This document shows, one piece after another, positions 11,662 to 25,830 of a stretch of 64,000 nucleotides of DNA (position 1 is the first letter of the stretch; every line of letters begins with the position of its first letter). The DNA is from Rotaria sp. Silwood1 (taxonomy: Eukaryota; Rotifera; Eurotatoria; Philodinida; Philodinidae): assembly GCA_905250075.1 (NCBI GenBank), contig CAJNOP010000921.1, positions 1 to 64,000 on the forward strand. The letters run 5' to 3'. A program made the translations under genes and the position numbers. The notes beneath the pieces were generated by a model. That model searched no databases. It was not told where the DNA came from and worked only from the letters and a program-made list of their open reading frames with translations.

Positions 11662-12105
11662 AGATAACCCATATTTTGACATACACGCATATTCAATCTT
11701 ACATTCATTCTTGATTATGCATTCCATCGATCAAACTATTTGTAATAAACTGGTTGTGTCGATATTGAAATGGTAATATATTTGCAGGTACAGTTAAGCA
11801 TAAAATTTTTGATTCCATAAAACGGTGGCTATTATGTATCAAATGATTGAAAATTTACATGTTTATTAAAAATCACCAGTCAGAGAAATTCGCGGAAGCA
11901 CTCCAGTTAGTATTTTACTAGTATATAAACACTTGTCGCCGTTAAAAAATTCACACGCAAACATGTAAGTAGAACTTACTTTCCAATCGCAAGAATTTAT
12001 CTTTTAGCTCTACTAGCAAAACATATCCAATTTGAAGGCTCTGAGTTCTATGCTATAGTACGTTAGTAAAACAGACGTGAAAGTAGTAATGATTCTCTTT
12101 CTCAG

Positions 12106-12366
12106 AATAATCTTGATTTGATCGTAGAAAGTTTTTCGCGTCAACAACCCATATTAATGACAATAACGGTTTCTATACTTTCGGTACTTTCAACTTTCAT
12201 AATTATTATTAGAGATCATTGTTTTTTAAAACTTTTTGAATCAAATATTGAAGAGTTTCGTCTATGGATGCGAACAATCAAGTATTTTTTTAATCCAAAT
12301 CCTGGAAGCTTTCTTTCCAGTAGTGTCGATGATGATCTCAGTAACTTGAGTCTCGTTCCGGCCTGA
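12106..12366 (+). CDS. Possible terminal exon, membrane protein fragment
   Basis: An open stretch follows a TTTCTCAG acceptor-like sequence and ends with TGA at 12364-12366. It encodes about 87 residues with one strongly hydrophobic segment (ILMTITVSILSVLSTFIIII), then a basic and Ser/Asp-rich tail. No upstream exon or family was recognised. It may be the 3' exon of a lost or unrecognised gene, or a chance frame. Confidence 0.3.
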   Translation, partial: NNLDLIVESFSRQQPILMTITVSILSVLSTFIIIIRDHCFLKLFESNIEEFRLWMRTIKYFFNPNPGSFLSSSVDDDLSNLSLVPA

Positions 12367-13780
12367 TCCCGAGTTATGAAAACCATTTATAGAACTTGTT
12401 CGTATAAGCATCAAAAACATTGTTTAACATTTGCTTGTCTCTTGATTCAGTCGATGACTAACGCTTTTAGATCGTCTTTCGTGAATCAGGTTTAGATTGG
12501 CATGATTTATAAGTTAAATTGTTTAAAACCATAATGTGTACGTTTGGTTGGAACAGTTTTTTCCAACGAGACATAGCACCAGCCCAGTCTCATCAGATCT
12601 TCAAACTTGTATCGTAATTATTGAAGTCGAAACCGACGCTAAAAGTGTGTCATCAAGATCTTTGATTCCATCTCTCATTTAGCGTTTCATGAAGAGTAAA
12701 AGATCATGTAGCTCATAAAAAATGAAGCCATTTTCTACAAATATCGTTGATATAAATCTTTCGTATGCTATCAAACAGAGATAATCAAATAAAACTTGGC
12801 CTCACTGTTAAAATGCATAGCAGACTCTCTCATCAGTATTAGAGTTAGGAGCGAAGCATTTTTGTAATTTGAAAGCTAACTAATGTTATCATATAACGTT
12901 TGATATGAAGGATTAAGTTTTCTGTTTAACGATAGTTCACTTTATATTAAGCGTTCATAGATCACTTTAACCTTAATTTTAAATTAATGTTAGTGTTTGA
13001 CACTTCGTTGCAGTGAAATTTTTGCATTTGGTAGATATATATTGATTGTATAGTGTGAGTCTGGGTTTGATGCTAGGTCTGGGTATAGGTATGGCTATAG
13101 ATGTGGATGCGAAAGCTGCTGAATCTGTATGTAGATTTCTCTTTGTCAGCGCTAGAGGCGTCGGCTCAGCATGATTGTTAAGAAAATGTTAATACTTGTG
13201 TATTCAATTAAAAAAATAATTTAATACTTTTATGTTAGAATTAAAAAATTAACTTAATGCTTTGACATTTAATATTGATTTTGTATTAAACCTTTCGTAC
13301 ACTTTGGGCGGTATAACGGCTATTTTTTAAAAATTTAGCTCTCTTGAACTAAGATATATTTAGAAACAGATTTGATATCAACTTGAAAGCCTATCGATTG
13401 CGAACTTCAAATCAACAATCTAAATCTAATCTTTATCATAAAAGTAATTATGTTTTTGGCGTCCACTCAATACATAATGTTATTGCATGCACTAGAATTC
13501 ATAAGAAAGGCCCGTTTGTTGAATTTGGTTCAAGTTTTTTCTGTGTATACTAGGATTCACAACATTCATGTTATTGAGAGACTTTTTCTTTCACGCTGTC
13601 AGATTTAGTCAAAGACAACGAAGGGTTAAGCTGAATGGCCTATTGCTTTTGTACGCTACTATACTTCAATAACTTTATAGGTCAGTTTTATTACGTTGTT
13701 TTAGAGTCTTCTTATAACCAAGTATGCGCACACTACTGCTTATCTATGTATTAGTTATATATGAAACTAACTTTGTGCAG
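12367..13780. other. Intergenic, no gene recognised
   Basis: AT-rich. A decayed G/T-rich tract near 13054-13110 (TGTGAGTCTGGGT, GGTCTGGGTATAGG) may be a worn TGTGGG island. Upstream exons of the Cys-rich gene may lie here but could not be placed. Confidence 0.45.
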
Positions 13781-14829
13781 TATGGAATGTGCTTCACATC
13801 AGGTAAATAAATGGCACAGAAAATATGTTTGTGAGAAAAATTTCAGAAGTGTACTCTTTGGCCTTTGGTAATTAGGATGTCACCTAGGCACAATGAGAAG
13901 CAGAAATATTTATGAACATTTCTAAGACATATCTCATTAAATACTAACTTTTTTCGATTTTCCGAATTTCAGGTGCACTAACTAAGACTCACCGCAGACT
14001 GGCACAAGATTTTGGAGTTGATGGCTCCCTTAAAGTATCAGTATCATTGCGTAGCACACATGAGATATGCTGGAGGAAGGGTGATGGACGCGGAGTAGGA
14101 ACTGCACTCATCACAAAATGTCATGATGATGAAGAACAGGATGGCGCATTGTGTTATCCGAAATGTAGGGATGGCTTTGAAGCAGTTGGATGCTGTCTTT
14201 GTTGCGCAAAAGGATGTCCTGCTGAATACACTGATGATGGAGTTGCTACTTGTATAAAGCCAAAATCTTATGGCAGAGGTACTGGATACCCTTGGAAATT
14301 TGGTGATGGTTTCAATGATCATGGAATGTATGAACGCTGTGAAGCAGATCATGGTGCTAGAAATTGTGAAAAATCAGGTGCCATTGTGTATCCAAAATGC
14401 AAATCTGGATTTCAAAGTGCTGGATGTTGTATCTGTAGTCCTCAATGTCCTGAAGGAATGAATGACATAGGAATCTCATGTGGCAAATCAACCTATGGTC
14501 GTGGTGTAGGTGCTTCCCGTCTACAATGCCCCGATGATAAAGAACAGGATGCTGGCTTATGTTACCCTAAGTGTCAGGATGGCTTGAATGGTGTCGGTCC
14601 AGTGTGTTGGCAAAGTTGTCCAGCTAGCACTCCAGTGAGTTGCGGTCTCATATGTGCAGTAGACCAAACAACATGTGCAGCGTACATTGGCCGGGCTGCT
14701 CTAGCTGGTATACAAATCCCTATCTCTATCATTACTGGTATTGTGAGGATGGATATTCTAGCCCAAATTGAAGCTGTTAAGGCCGCTCTGGAATTAGCTC
14801 TCCAGCTGGGAACTACGCCAATGTGTTAA
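13781..14829 (+). CDS. Cys-rich repeat protein with GRGxG motifs, 3' part
   Basis: Two exons can be supported: a 22-base exon at 13781-13802 and a main exon at 13973-14829, joined in phase across a GTAAAT...TTTCAG intron. The 5' end is not found, so the gene is partial. The protein has about three Cys-rich units of 55-60 residues. Each holds a GRGxG motif (DGRGVG, YGRGTG, YGRGVG), a CYPKC or VYPKC block, DGF..VGCC, and a CP..Y..DG or similar turn. The last unit ends GVGPVCWQSCP. The tail (last ~75 residues) has spaced Cys and a helix-prone Ala/Leu stretch. Similar secreted Cys-rich repeat proteins occur in bdelloids and protists, to my recollection, but no function is established. A frame starting at the TTG at 14047 is only a truncation of this exon. 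The extracellular location is inferred from the Cys content. Confidence 0.75.
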
Positions 14830-15430
14830 TCATTAAACTCAACGTTTTGTAACTGAGCACAATTATTCCCGTTTGAAATATAAAACATTGAATATGATTG
14901 TAGTCGTTAACGTTAGAAAAAACATCGTTTTTACATTAATTATTATTGTTTTCTTAATTCTATTCTTATTCTTTTTCTTATTTGCTGAGTTTTTTCTCTT
15001 TTTATCTATTTCTTCTATTCATTCATTTATTTACTTTGTTTTTCTATTTTCTAATTTTTTGATTTTGTCTTTCTGAACCGAATAGAAAACATTCGAAAAC
15101 AAATTAAAACTTTTTCGAAGTTATGAAACTTTCATACATCATCAGCTATTTTAGTTCCATTAATTGTGGTCGTACGTATTGATAATTCGTTAAGTTTTCT
15201 TTCTTCTTCATGGTGTCCTTCAAAATCTTTCAAGATCGAAACACTAAAAATCATGCTCATATTTCTTGGCAAAACTAGGATGTCCTCAAGAAAACGCGTG
15301 AAACATAAACAAGCATCCATAAATCCATGCGTTCAATTGCCTAAGTATTCTGAAGGATGGGCTACCCATTATTTCTTCAGTCACATTGCTCGCAAATGAG
15401 ACCTAACTAATGCACTCCTTTAGTCTCAGC
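14830..15430. other. T-rich intergenic with one possible exon
   Basis: 14870-15075 is a simple T-rich stretch whose open frame is a by-product. On the minus strand, 15320-15132 has a coding-like 62-residue frame (FEGHHEEERKLNELS, TTINGTKIADDV) that ends in a stop. It may be a lone 3' exon or gene fossil; the family is not recognised. Confidence 0.35.
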
Positions 15431-15503
15431 GGGTGTGGGTGTTGGCTAATTGAAGATTCACATAGATACCGACACACTAACCTCATCCATACCCCACACC
15501 CAT

Positions 15504-15555
<52 letters not shown>

Positions 15556-15599
15556 CACTCACACTCGCCGACGCCCACCCACAGCCACACCCACACCCT
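15431..15599. repeat. TGTGGG island with 48-C homopolymer
   Basis: A short G-rich arm (GGGTGTGGGTGTT), a degenerate middle, then an uninterrupted run of 48 C at 15505-15552 and CCCACACCCACACCCT at the end. The C run probably grew by slippage, or it is an assembly artefact. Confidence 0.85.
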
Positions 15600-16038
15600 G
15601 ATTGTTTCTTCACGACTAAAATTTGAAATGAATATCGCAACATAAGCCATCGTCAAGAATTTCAAAAACGATGCATTCTAGCTCTAACATGTATTATAAA
15701 GGTAAACACTCGGTGACTTATTTTGCGAATATTCATAATATTGTCGAGATATCATACGTTAATAGCGCTCTCTGCTTTTCCGTGAATACATATCAAGTTT
15801 GCTTAGTACTACTTCCTGCTTATTCGATTTACCTGTAGTGCTGCTTCTACGTTGAATCTGTAGCCAACATGCAGCAGTCGCTGAATCGAATAGCAAAATA
15901 TTGATCATTTTCGCGGAATGAATCGACCATGTTTTGCATATGATTATATAGTAGAACGATTTATAATGCATCCTTAATTGCTGCTTTGAGTATTCTGCAT
16001 TTATGATAATATCGAGGCCTTCGACGGATGTGGATATT

Positions 16039-16164
16039 GGTGTGGGTGTGGGTAGGTGTGGGAATGAGTGGGTGTAGGTATGCATTGTGTGGTTGTGGGG
16101 TGAAGATGTTGATGATTGTTTTATTTTTTACCCACAATCATACACCCACACCCACCCACACCCT
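16039..16164. repeat. TGTGGG hairpin island
   Basis: Left arm GGTGTGGGTGTGGG with variants, loop TTGTTTTATTTTTTACCC, right arm ending CCCACCCACACCCTCAAGA. The loop closely matches that of the island at 35664-35843. Confidence 0.88.
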
Positions 16165-16936
16165 CAAGACGCACCGAATGGTGTATTATAGGTTTCTCTT
16201 AAAATAAGAAAAAAAAATTGACCTAGAGTTTCACATAAAATGTCTATTACATTTGAACTGGTAAGCGTTGTCTATTTTTATAGATCTTCATTTAGCAATT
16301 CGAATGCGTATCTGATTATTAATAATTTGTCTTAGACAACTTAAGAAGTATGTTCATTTTCAAAAACGTCGATTTAACTCCATAATAAAACTAATTATGT
16401 CAAATTATTCTGTAAGATATAGTTTGATGCGTCTTCATCTTCTTATTAAAGGTGAAAATTGCAACTCTCCATAGCGATTCTATCAAAATTTATTCAAAAA
16501 ATACCCATTCACCTTTTAATTGGAAATGAGCAGTAGCTAAATGGACAAGGTTTTAAATGAACTTTTAAGAAGATTGTTCAAATTGAAATTAAATTTTTGA
16601 CATTCTTATCGTATAAATGGTAGACAAAAATAAAAAATATCTATTTAGAGAAAGAAAAAAAACAATTAAGGTTCTTAAATAAAAAGATGATTACGGAAAT
16701 AAAATACGATTAATTTCCAATTCTTGACAATCAATTCTATACATGACATATCAATTCAATATAAATAGTGATGTTTTTCATCTAAAGATAATATTATCTA
16801 ATTACTCTGTTTTATTTTAAATAATAAAGTTATGATAATAAGAAGAATTATTTTTAGTTTTTCATTATTTATCTCGAATAAAAACAATTGTTTACTAATT
16901 AATTTGATTAATATTTTTGACAAAAAATAAATCTAA

Positions 16937-17229
16937 TCATAGATCTTCATATTCAGATAAATACTCAAAATTATTAAAATTTTCTCGATCATCTCTTTGT
17001 CTTAAACGATAACGATAAATTAATAAATCAGTATCAATTATCGTTCTTTTATTCTTATTCTGTCGCATTTTATCATTTGATTTTTGTTCAATATCACGTT
17101 GAGTTTATATCTTGATCATCTATTATAGATATTGAATGATTTTTCATTGTTATTAATGGTCAAAGTTCTGATTCATTTAATTTTTTCCAAATTGAAGAAG
17201 ATACGTTTGTTTCTTTCGAATAATCCTAA
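16937..17229 (-). pseudogene. Fossil 3' exon, unknown gene
   Basis: On the minus strand, after a TTTTTTAG acceptor, the frame reads DYSKETNVSSSIWKKLNES and then hits TGA stops. After a frame change it reads KRTIIDTDLLIYRYRLRQRD and ends EYLSEYEDL-stop. The polar, codon-ordered composition differs from the surrounding noise, so this is probably a decayed last exon. No family recognised. Confidence 0.5.
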
Positions 17230-20200
17230 AAAAAAACGCGAATTATATTAGCAGAATATTTATTTTATTCATCCATCCAAAGTCTATTGATTACTCATTG
17301 ATGATGATAAACTCTACAATTGAAAGACAATATTCTCAACTAGTCCATATTCTATTTAAAAGTCATATATTATCAAATGATTGTAATCGAATATATTTTA
17401 TGTCAAAGTAAAAACAAAAAATAATTGTTTGATTTTTAAAATAGTTTGCGTTTTGAGATATTACCTATAAATAGATCCAGTATATTGATATTGTTCAAGG
17501 ACTCATCTTCCTTCAGAGAAGATTAATAGTTTGTTTAATAAATCAAAATGTCTAATTTCGAATACAATAGAGTTGATTATATTTTCAATAAGGTTTAAGA
17601 AGATTCCATAAATTTTTCTGAGCCTCCATATTGAAAAGAAAAGTGATTTTATATTGTGACAAGTAAGTCTAAGTCGTTACAAAGCTAGATTTTTCAATTT
17701 CTCTTTTGCTCAAATAAAAACCGTAGATCTTTCATTGTGATCAGTGTTTTTTTTTTGGTCATGAATTCAACAATTTTTATAAGAAAAAGGAAGGAAAATT
17801 AAAAATCGGTCACTGTTAAAGCCTAACCTTAAAGGCAATTTACAACCTAAAAACTATTCAAGCATGTTAACTTGCATAGTTTATTATGAATTTGTTTTCC
17901 TCATACAATATACTTGTGATCAATAAATCGACTAACTTGCAGATTTGAGGAAATATTTTACCACTAATCTACTTTAGCCAAGATTAACATTCTCTAAAAT
18001 TTTAATTGAATTTCATTGAAAAATAAAAGTTCATTTGTGAGAAGATACCTTCATAAGACAAATCTTAACTGTATTTTTATCAAAAGGCTAATTTGATATT
18101 CAGTTTTCTCGTATGATTGTTTGAATTCTTTATTGATATCAATCAATTATATATTAGCCATCAGAACAGAGTTGTTTTTTTTTACAAGATAATTATTATG
18201 TTATTGAAAGAGTAATTCGAGATATTTGTCAAGAATTATTGTATAACTGACGGTACTATAGTATAAAATACATATTGAATGTCAAGTAATATAAATGATG
18301 AATAAATAATTATTCGATTGTTGAAATTTATCTTATATATATTTATCATTTTTACGTATAAATTATTATTTAATTCATTCTGTTTGTAAGGATTTAATTG
18401 ATGATATTAGCGATTTTTTTATGTAGAATTTCTCCTATAATAATAGATTTATTATTTTTTCTATTAGAAAGGATATAATCTATTTAAATTTATATAATTA
18501 AAAATAATAGCTAAATATAATAAAATAAATTTAAAATGAAATATTCATTGTTTATTAAAATTATGATTATTCAATGATTTAATTGTTTGAATAGATTGAC
18601 AAATAGTGTTTGAATTCAATTAATTAATTCATTGTTTAATATTATCATAAACAGTATGATAAATATGAATGATGAGAATAGTATATAATTTAATTAAATA
18701 TATTCAAAGAATAATTAAAATTATATTTATTTAAATAATATGAAATTATTTTTCAGATAAGAAATATATTAATAATGATATATCATTATCAATTGATTTA
18801 TATACAAATAAATCTTAACAAAAATAAAAAATACAAAATTATTATTTTGAGAAAAATTTGTTTTTCAAGTAAATGTTATTGACTATATCGTCGTTGTGAT
18901 CGATCATGAAAATTATTTAGATCGATTTCTATCTTAGATAATAATAGAAATTTATGTTATTTTTGTTTTATTAAATTCTATTGTTAGAAATATATTTCAT
19001 CGTTTTCTTTTTATATTTTATTTTTTTGATTGAAAATAAAAAGAATAAATTAAAATAAATCATTTAGATAGATTTGAAAACTCTTGAAGATTATTCTCAT
19101 TTATTTGTTGTTTATCTAATTAAATTGAAGTTTAGATTTTTACAAAAGATAATCAAACAATAAATTTATTTATTTTTCGATATATATTCATCTTGATGAA
19201 CAATAGAATATAGATATTTTTAATCAATAAAACATTTTTGATTAATTTTCAACATCATCTAATTCCTATTTTCAAAAAACAAAAAACTAAACTTTAATTG
19301 TATAAATAAATAGTCTGATAAATATTATCCATACTTGAAATTGTTTTCAAAGTAAATTTTATTGTCCATTCCATTATTTACATGTATGATTAATATATTT
19401 TTCATTTTTAATAACATTCAGAAAAACTTTTAAAAGAAACAAAAAATTTCAATAGAGTTTTTACTTTTTTTCAATAAAACTTTACTCATTATTAAATCCA
19501 TCTCTAATAAATAACGAGTTAATTGTTTGATTCATGGAAGTAATTCTTTCTTTTTATTTTCTCAATAGAAAATCAACTTAATACAAGAAATTATATTAAA
19601 ATAACCTTATTTTATAATAACTGCAAATAATATTCTCGACCAGCAATAGAGAAATAAACGATTATTTAATTATTCAAAAATGACCACTGAAACATAATAA
19701 AATCAATAAAAACCTAAAAGAAAAAAGTAAAATATATATTGTGTATTATCTATGAGAATTCATTTTTGACATTTTATCGAGAAATTTATTGATTTTATTT
19801 TTATCGTTATTCCTTCGGATTGCGACAAAGAAACTTTTTTTCATTAATGTTTTACTATTTATCTTTTCCAAATAAACAGATAGAAAAAAAAATAGTTCAT
19901 TCAACATCTCAAAAAATATAATTTCACTATTAAATCATTAATAGTTTATTTTTTCTTTAAAGATAAATGATAAATCATTTAAGTAAATACTTCTAATATA
20001 TCAATAGTTCTATGTGATGAACATGCACTTAACATAAGATAATTTAACCTTCATATAGCCAAAGATATTGATTTTTATTGTGCAATACTTATCATTGATA
20101 ATAAAGTCCATTCATTAACTTTAGCTGAATAAGATACATTAATTAAAATATGAATAAATCTATATAGAAGTATTTTAGAATATAATTATTTTGTTTGATG

Positions 20201-23200
20201 TAGGAAATTCTAAAATCATTTTATTGATTAAACGATTCGATAAATCAATATGCACATTTAATTATGGTAATGTGGTTGATTGTTTAGTACGTTCATTGAA
20301 TTCTGCAACAAGTTAAATAATAATATTATCTGATGATTATATTATTGATCAATCATTGTTTGTTTATTATTTAATAAATTTTTATTTTTATTTGCTTGTT
20401 TTAATCATCTATAAATACATTCATGTGTTTCATATAAACGGCATATATATCATTTGTTAGAATATTAATCAATTATTAAAAGTCTTTCAAGACTAATTAA
20501 TATAAATTATTATTTAATTTTTCTATTATAGAATTTATTTAAAAATAAACTTGACAAAATTTACAAGTAAAAAAAAACATAAATATTTGTTTATTTTAAA
20601 TTCTATTCAATTAAATATATATAATTGATTATATTCGTTTTTTTATTTGTTCAATTAATATAAGAGATATTCATAAATTATAATTTATTAATTGAATAGA
20701 AAAATTATTTAAATTTAGTTGTTAATTAATGAATATATAGTTTAATTAGAATTTTTAATTAAGACTATGAAGAGAAAATAAATTCTAAAATATATTTTTT
20801 TTAAAGATAAATACGATCAAAATAAATGTTGAGATATTTTAATTTTCTGATTGATAGAAAATATTTCTCATATTTTAAACTTTATTAATAAAATACAATA
20901 AATAATCAAAATATATTTCAAATATTTAATAATCATTAAATTTTCTTTTGTCTTAACTTAAACTTCTCTATAGACTTATGTTAAATATTCAATATTAAAG
21001 GAAAAATATAAGTTCTAATTGTCAATTATTAAAACATATATATCAATATAGTATGATATGAAAGTTGTTCGTAGTATAATAAATAATGTGTACCTAATCG
21101 TTCAATATTTTTAAATAAACTATTTTAATTTTTATCTAATGTTGAATGTGTTTTCATATATTGATCATTGATAAATAAACAAGAAGAAGAGATAAAATCT
21201 AATTTATTTTTCGAATCTTGTTACAATTATGTTAAATTTGTTTCGAAAATTTAATTCTTTTATTAAATTATTTGTTCTTTGTTCATATTCATAATTATAT
21301 TGATTTATGATGAATTAATTGAAGACTAAAAATGATATTTATATTTCTTGAAATTTTATTTTTAATACATATATATTTTATTGATAATAGTATTATCTAT
21401 AATGTATAACATTATATTATTTGATCTGTTTCTTGTTTTTGGAATATATTTATATAAATTAAATCTTATATAAATATTATAAAACGTAATAAATAAATCA
21501 TATATATATATATAACCTGTTAAAATTAACTATAAAAAAAAGAAAAAGAAGAATAGATTTCTATTGTTTGTTATTTTCGCAAATGAATTTTCATTTATTA
21601 TAATAATCATTTTAAAAATTTTATTCTATGGAAAAAAAGGCAATAAGTTTTTTAAGTGCAGATATTTAAATCAATAGAAAGTTTGTTGAGATTCTCGAAT
21701 GGAATTTTATCGTTGGAGAAAGTGAGCTGCTTTTTTTTTAAATAGACATCCTTCGTTCGAAAAAATCGAAATAAATATAAGATTAACATAATTATAACAT
21801 CCATAGTCATCAATTGATTAGTTTTGTTTTGAAGAATATTTCATAAATTTGAAATTCATCATTTCTAAAAACTAATTTCGATTGTAAATAAATAAAATAA
21901 TTAAAAAGATCTTACGAGATATAAGTCATTTAATTATGTTAGAAATTATATATAAATAGAGTAGACTGAACTAGTTATCTATTTCAAAAAAATACTTTTG
22001 AGAAATTTTAAATTATTCAAAAATCTCATATAGTATTACTAATAGATTAAACAATCTTAAAGTAAAACAAATAGTTTTTCTTTTAATTCGAATTAAATTT
22101 TTATTATACATATTTATTTATTTCAATAAATTAAACTAAAATATGTCGATAATATCATAGAAATTGCGAATCAGTTTTTTTATAAGTTACATTTTTAATA
22201 ATTTATCCATGAATTTTTTATTTTATATCTATATAAAAAGTCAAATTCTTAAAATATTCTTTAATAATATTGATTGATTTTCCTATTAATTATATTTAAT
22301 TAATAATTGTATATTTAATGTTTGTTTGTAAAGTATTAATATTATTTAAATACGATAATAAAAAAATTAATTCATCTTAACATCATACAGAGATAAATAT
22401 GATAATAGAAGAAATTTTTCAATGAATAAAACCAAAGCAAGACCATTTTAATCTAAACGTATTTGTTCACAAACGAATAAATTATTTTCAATTGATGTAT
22501 GATTTATAAAACGAAATAAATAATATACAAATATCACATTATTCAAATAAAAAAAAATAATTCATAATGTATTATTATTGATGTTCGATATTCAACATAT
22601 AATTGATGATAATATATTAAACTACAATAAGATTTTTAAAGTTGATTACTTATAGATAAATACCTTATTAATGATAATGGTATTAATATTAGTGACCATC
22701 ATTCTTCTTATGTTTAATCAATCATATTATAATAATATGTATGTATTCATTTTAATAATAAGAATTTAAAATATTCAGTTAAAAACTTAAAATATAAAAA
22801 TATATTAAAATGATATAGAATTTCATCATGAATTTATATAATTGATGAAAATCATTTAAAATTATTCGAATATTGATTAGATAAAATAAAATCATAGATA
22901 TATTATATAAACATAGAAATTTTAAAGTCAAATATTTTTCGATAGTTTATTAGGAATTAATCAACTGAAGGAAAGTTTTATCTTTAAATTAATAGGTTAT
23001 ATGTTTACTATAATATAGATTTATGATCAAAGTTTAAGATCTTTTGACTTTGATAGAAACGAGTTTTTATCTGTTCAGTTAGTTTATTCTTCCTAAAACG
23101 TAAATTTAAAAATCAATCATAATTGTTGGATTATAATATTGATATCTTTTAAATACATTATTATTTTGATTGATTAGTATTTATCATAAAATGCATAAGT

Positions 23201-23973
23201 AGATGAATATAATTGAATGAAATGAATACGTTATTGTTTGAGTATTAGTTAAAATTGGAAGAACATTTGTAGAAATAAAAACGAGAATAAAAATTTTTAT
23301 TTCATGTTCTATTAACTGATGATAGAATATTATTTAATCATGTTAATTATAGCATCTTCATTTAAACATTGTAGAAGACATTGAAGTATTAGATTAATAT
23401 TGATTCAAGCATAAATTTTTCGATTGATAATTGACATTCTAAGAAAAATTTTCTAAATAAAAACATTTTTATTTCCTAATGTTCGAAAAGAAACAAAAAG
23501 TGTATGAATTGATCGTAACACAACTGATGATAGAACATCAAATAATGTTAATTCTATGAAATAAATATCGAAATACCATTAACTCTATTTGAAAAGAAGA
23601 AGTAACTTATATAATCGAATATTAGTAAACAAGAAAAATAATCTGAGATAATTGAATAGTAAAATGTCATTTTAAATGACTAAGAAATATATTGAAAATT
23701 TATCGTGAAAGATATGTTTTCATTTATAATCTTCATTTCAAACACAATTAACAATAATTGTTAAAAATCATAAATTCTATAACAATATAAATTGTATTAT
23801 TGGTTTTTTTACTTTTAAGTAGATACACATCATATGAATATATAGAGTTTTCATTCAAAATTTTTATTTTAGTATATTTTATCAAATACATAAGTGAATA
23901 TTTACTCTCTCGAAATCTTCTTGAGTTCTGAACATCAACAAGATAACTATTTTCAGATTAAAGATTCATTGAA

Positions 23974-24031
23974 GTGTGAGTGTGAGTTCAATCGAGAAGA
24001 AAAAATATGCATACATACCCACACGCACATC
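23974..24031. repeat. Worn TGTGGG island
   Basis: GTGTGAGTGTGAG, loop with AAGAAAAAA, then CATACCCACACGCACATC. The inverted layout is still visible despite substitutions. Confidence 0.5.
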
Positions 24032-24480
24032 TTTTCAACTTTCTATGATATATAAGACTTTATTGAGAAACTTAAGAAAGATATGAACAATCATTATTCG
24101 TTATGTTTATTATTCTATATTATCTGTGTTAACTCGAACAAGAAAAAAAAATCATATTCAACTGATTTTAACTTTTGTTTTCTACCATGTTTTTAAGGTT
24201 CATATTCACTTGTTAATAATTAATCATAATATTTTATTAAATCTTCTATTTTAATAAATTGTTTTAAATGAAATCTATCATATTATAATATAATAATATA
24301 TTCAGCAAAACAATAAATAATATTTAATAATACAAAAATAATCTACTAGAGTTTCTGCAATCATTTCAAGTTGATTGTTTATATGAGGAAGAAAATGTCA
24401 AAACTAAATGATTAGAAAAACAAACAATTTCATTAACATCTAATGAACTATAATTAATACGAATTAAAATTAATTGAATA

Positions 24481-25335
24481 AGTAAATCGAATAGAGGAGT
24501 TTGAAAATAAATTTTATTTTTATTAATATATATGATGAAAATATTAATTCGAATAATTTCATCATTGATAGATTATTTCCAAAAGTAGATAATTTTGTAT
24601 GATTAACTTTTTTTTTATGAGATTCCTTTCGTCTGTGAAAACTGAAATATGAACTGTAGTAAATTATGTTTTGCCGAAAAAAAAATGATGATTGTGAATA
24701 TTTTTGCAATAATTTCAGAAAGATAATAAAATAGTTGAATTTTCGAATAACTTGAATAATTTGTGATACTTTCAAAAGATTTTTTTCATTTGTTGATATT
24801 TGATTAAACGTTAAAATAAAAAAAGAAAGAATTAAAAAAAAAATCTAATAAATATATTTTTTCGTTTAACTTGAAAAGATTAAATTATTAAGATCATGTT
24901 ATATAAATATATGTTTAAAAAAATGTATAAGTAAACGATGTTCATCATATTGATTATGAAAAAATGGTCGCATTGTTATTGATCTTAAAAATATTAGAAG
25001 AGAATAAGTATCTTCTTAATATCCAACATATATTAAAGAAAAAAATAACAAACAATTTCTATTTAAGTTGATATTTGAGCTAAACGATTAAATATTAATT
25101 TTGATAATACATTATATTGTTTCATATTGTACTTTATCATTTTATATTATTACAGAACTGTTTGATTATTCTAATGAATGATGAATTATATATATATATA
25201 TATATATATTGACATGGTAAAAAATAAATTGTGATCAACAAACGTAAGAATCAAAAACTAGTTAATAACTATGTTAATGCAATAAAATCTACTTATCTAT
25301 TCAATACATATTTAGTAAAAGTTGAAGCATTTGTT
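24481..25335. repeat. Left arm of a large diverged inverted repeat
   Basis: The reverse complement of this stretch aligns with 28440-29290 over about 0.85 kb. Shared blocks include GATCTTAATAATTTA, AATTCATCATTCATTA, TTTGTTGATC, GTTCGTCAA.CAAATGCTTC and ATTATTCGAATTAATATTT. By eye similarity is high but not perfect, with small indels. Both arms keep the same frame for VIRK-NYFI and SSFFF peptides, which hints at an old coding origin. Confidence 0.8.
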
Positions 25336-25599
25336 TGACGAACACGTTTTTTTATTTTAATATAAACTCGTGAAAAAATCTTTTTCTTTTTTGTTCGATA
25401 TAAGATAGTTGAGCAAAGGTTGAGATAAATAAATTGTTTTTAATCGGTGACTTGCATGATACAAAATGGCTACATTCATTATTATAAAATCATCTTGTGT
25501 TATTCTTTACTTTACTCTCATTGTTACTTTTTTTTAAATGCGAAATTACAATATCATAATGAAGATTTCTTATATAAAAAAAACAACAACAAATAGCTA

Positions 25600-25830
25600 T
25601 CAGTACTTGCCTTTTTCAGTTTAGATCTAAGTGTAGTATTTGTTTTATTGGTTTGAATGTGAGCGTTGCTTCCATTAGGGTTAGACTGTTTCAAGCGGTT
25701 TTTTGGATGTCAGTTGAGATCATTCTAGTTCATTCAGGCTCATGCTATGAATTAGTCTTGACATTATAGTGTCACCTGGTTTGCTTGCTTCGAGTATGAT
25801 GAAATGATCTTCGTTATATGATAGAACTGT
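25600..25830. other. GC-richer patch in the AT desert
   Basis: This block has normal base composition (CACCTGGTTTGCTTGCTTCG and similar) inside otherwise A/T sequence, in the spacer of the inverted repeat. No coding frame or known repeat was recognised. Confidence 0.4.

Noticed and set aside
14873-15076. 67-residue hydrophobic frame
   Set aside because: Pure T-rich sequence yields Phe/Leu/Ile by chance.
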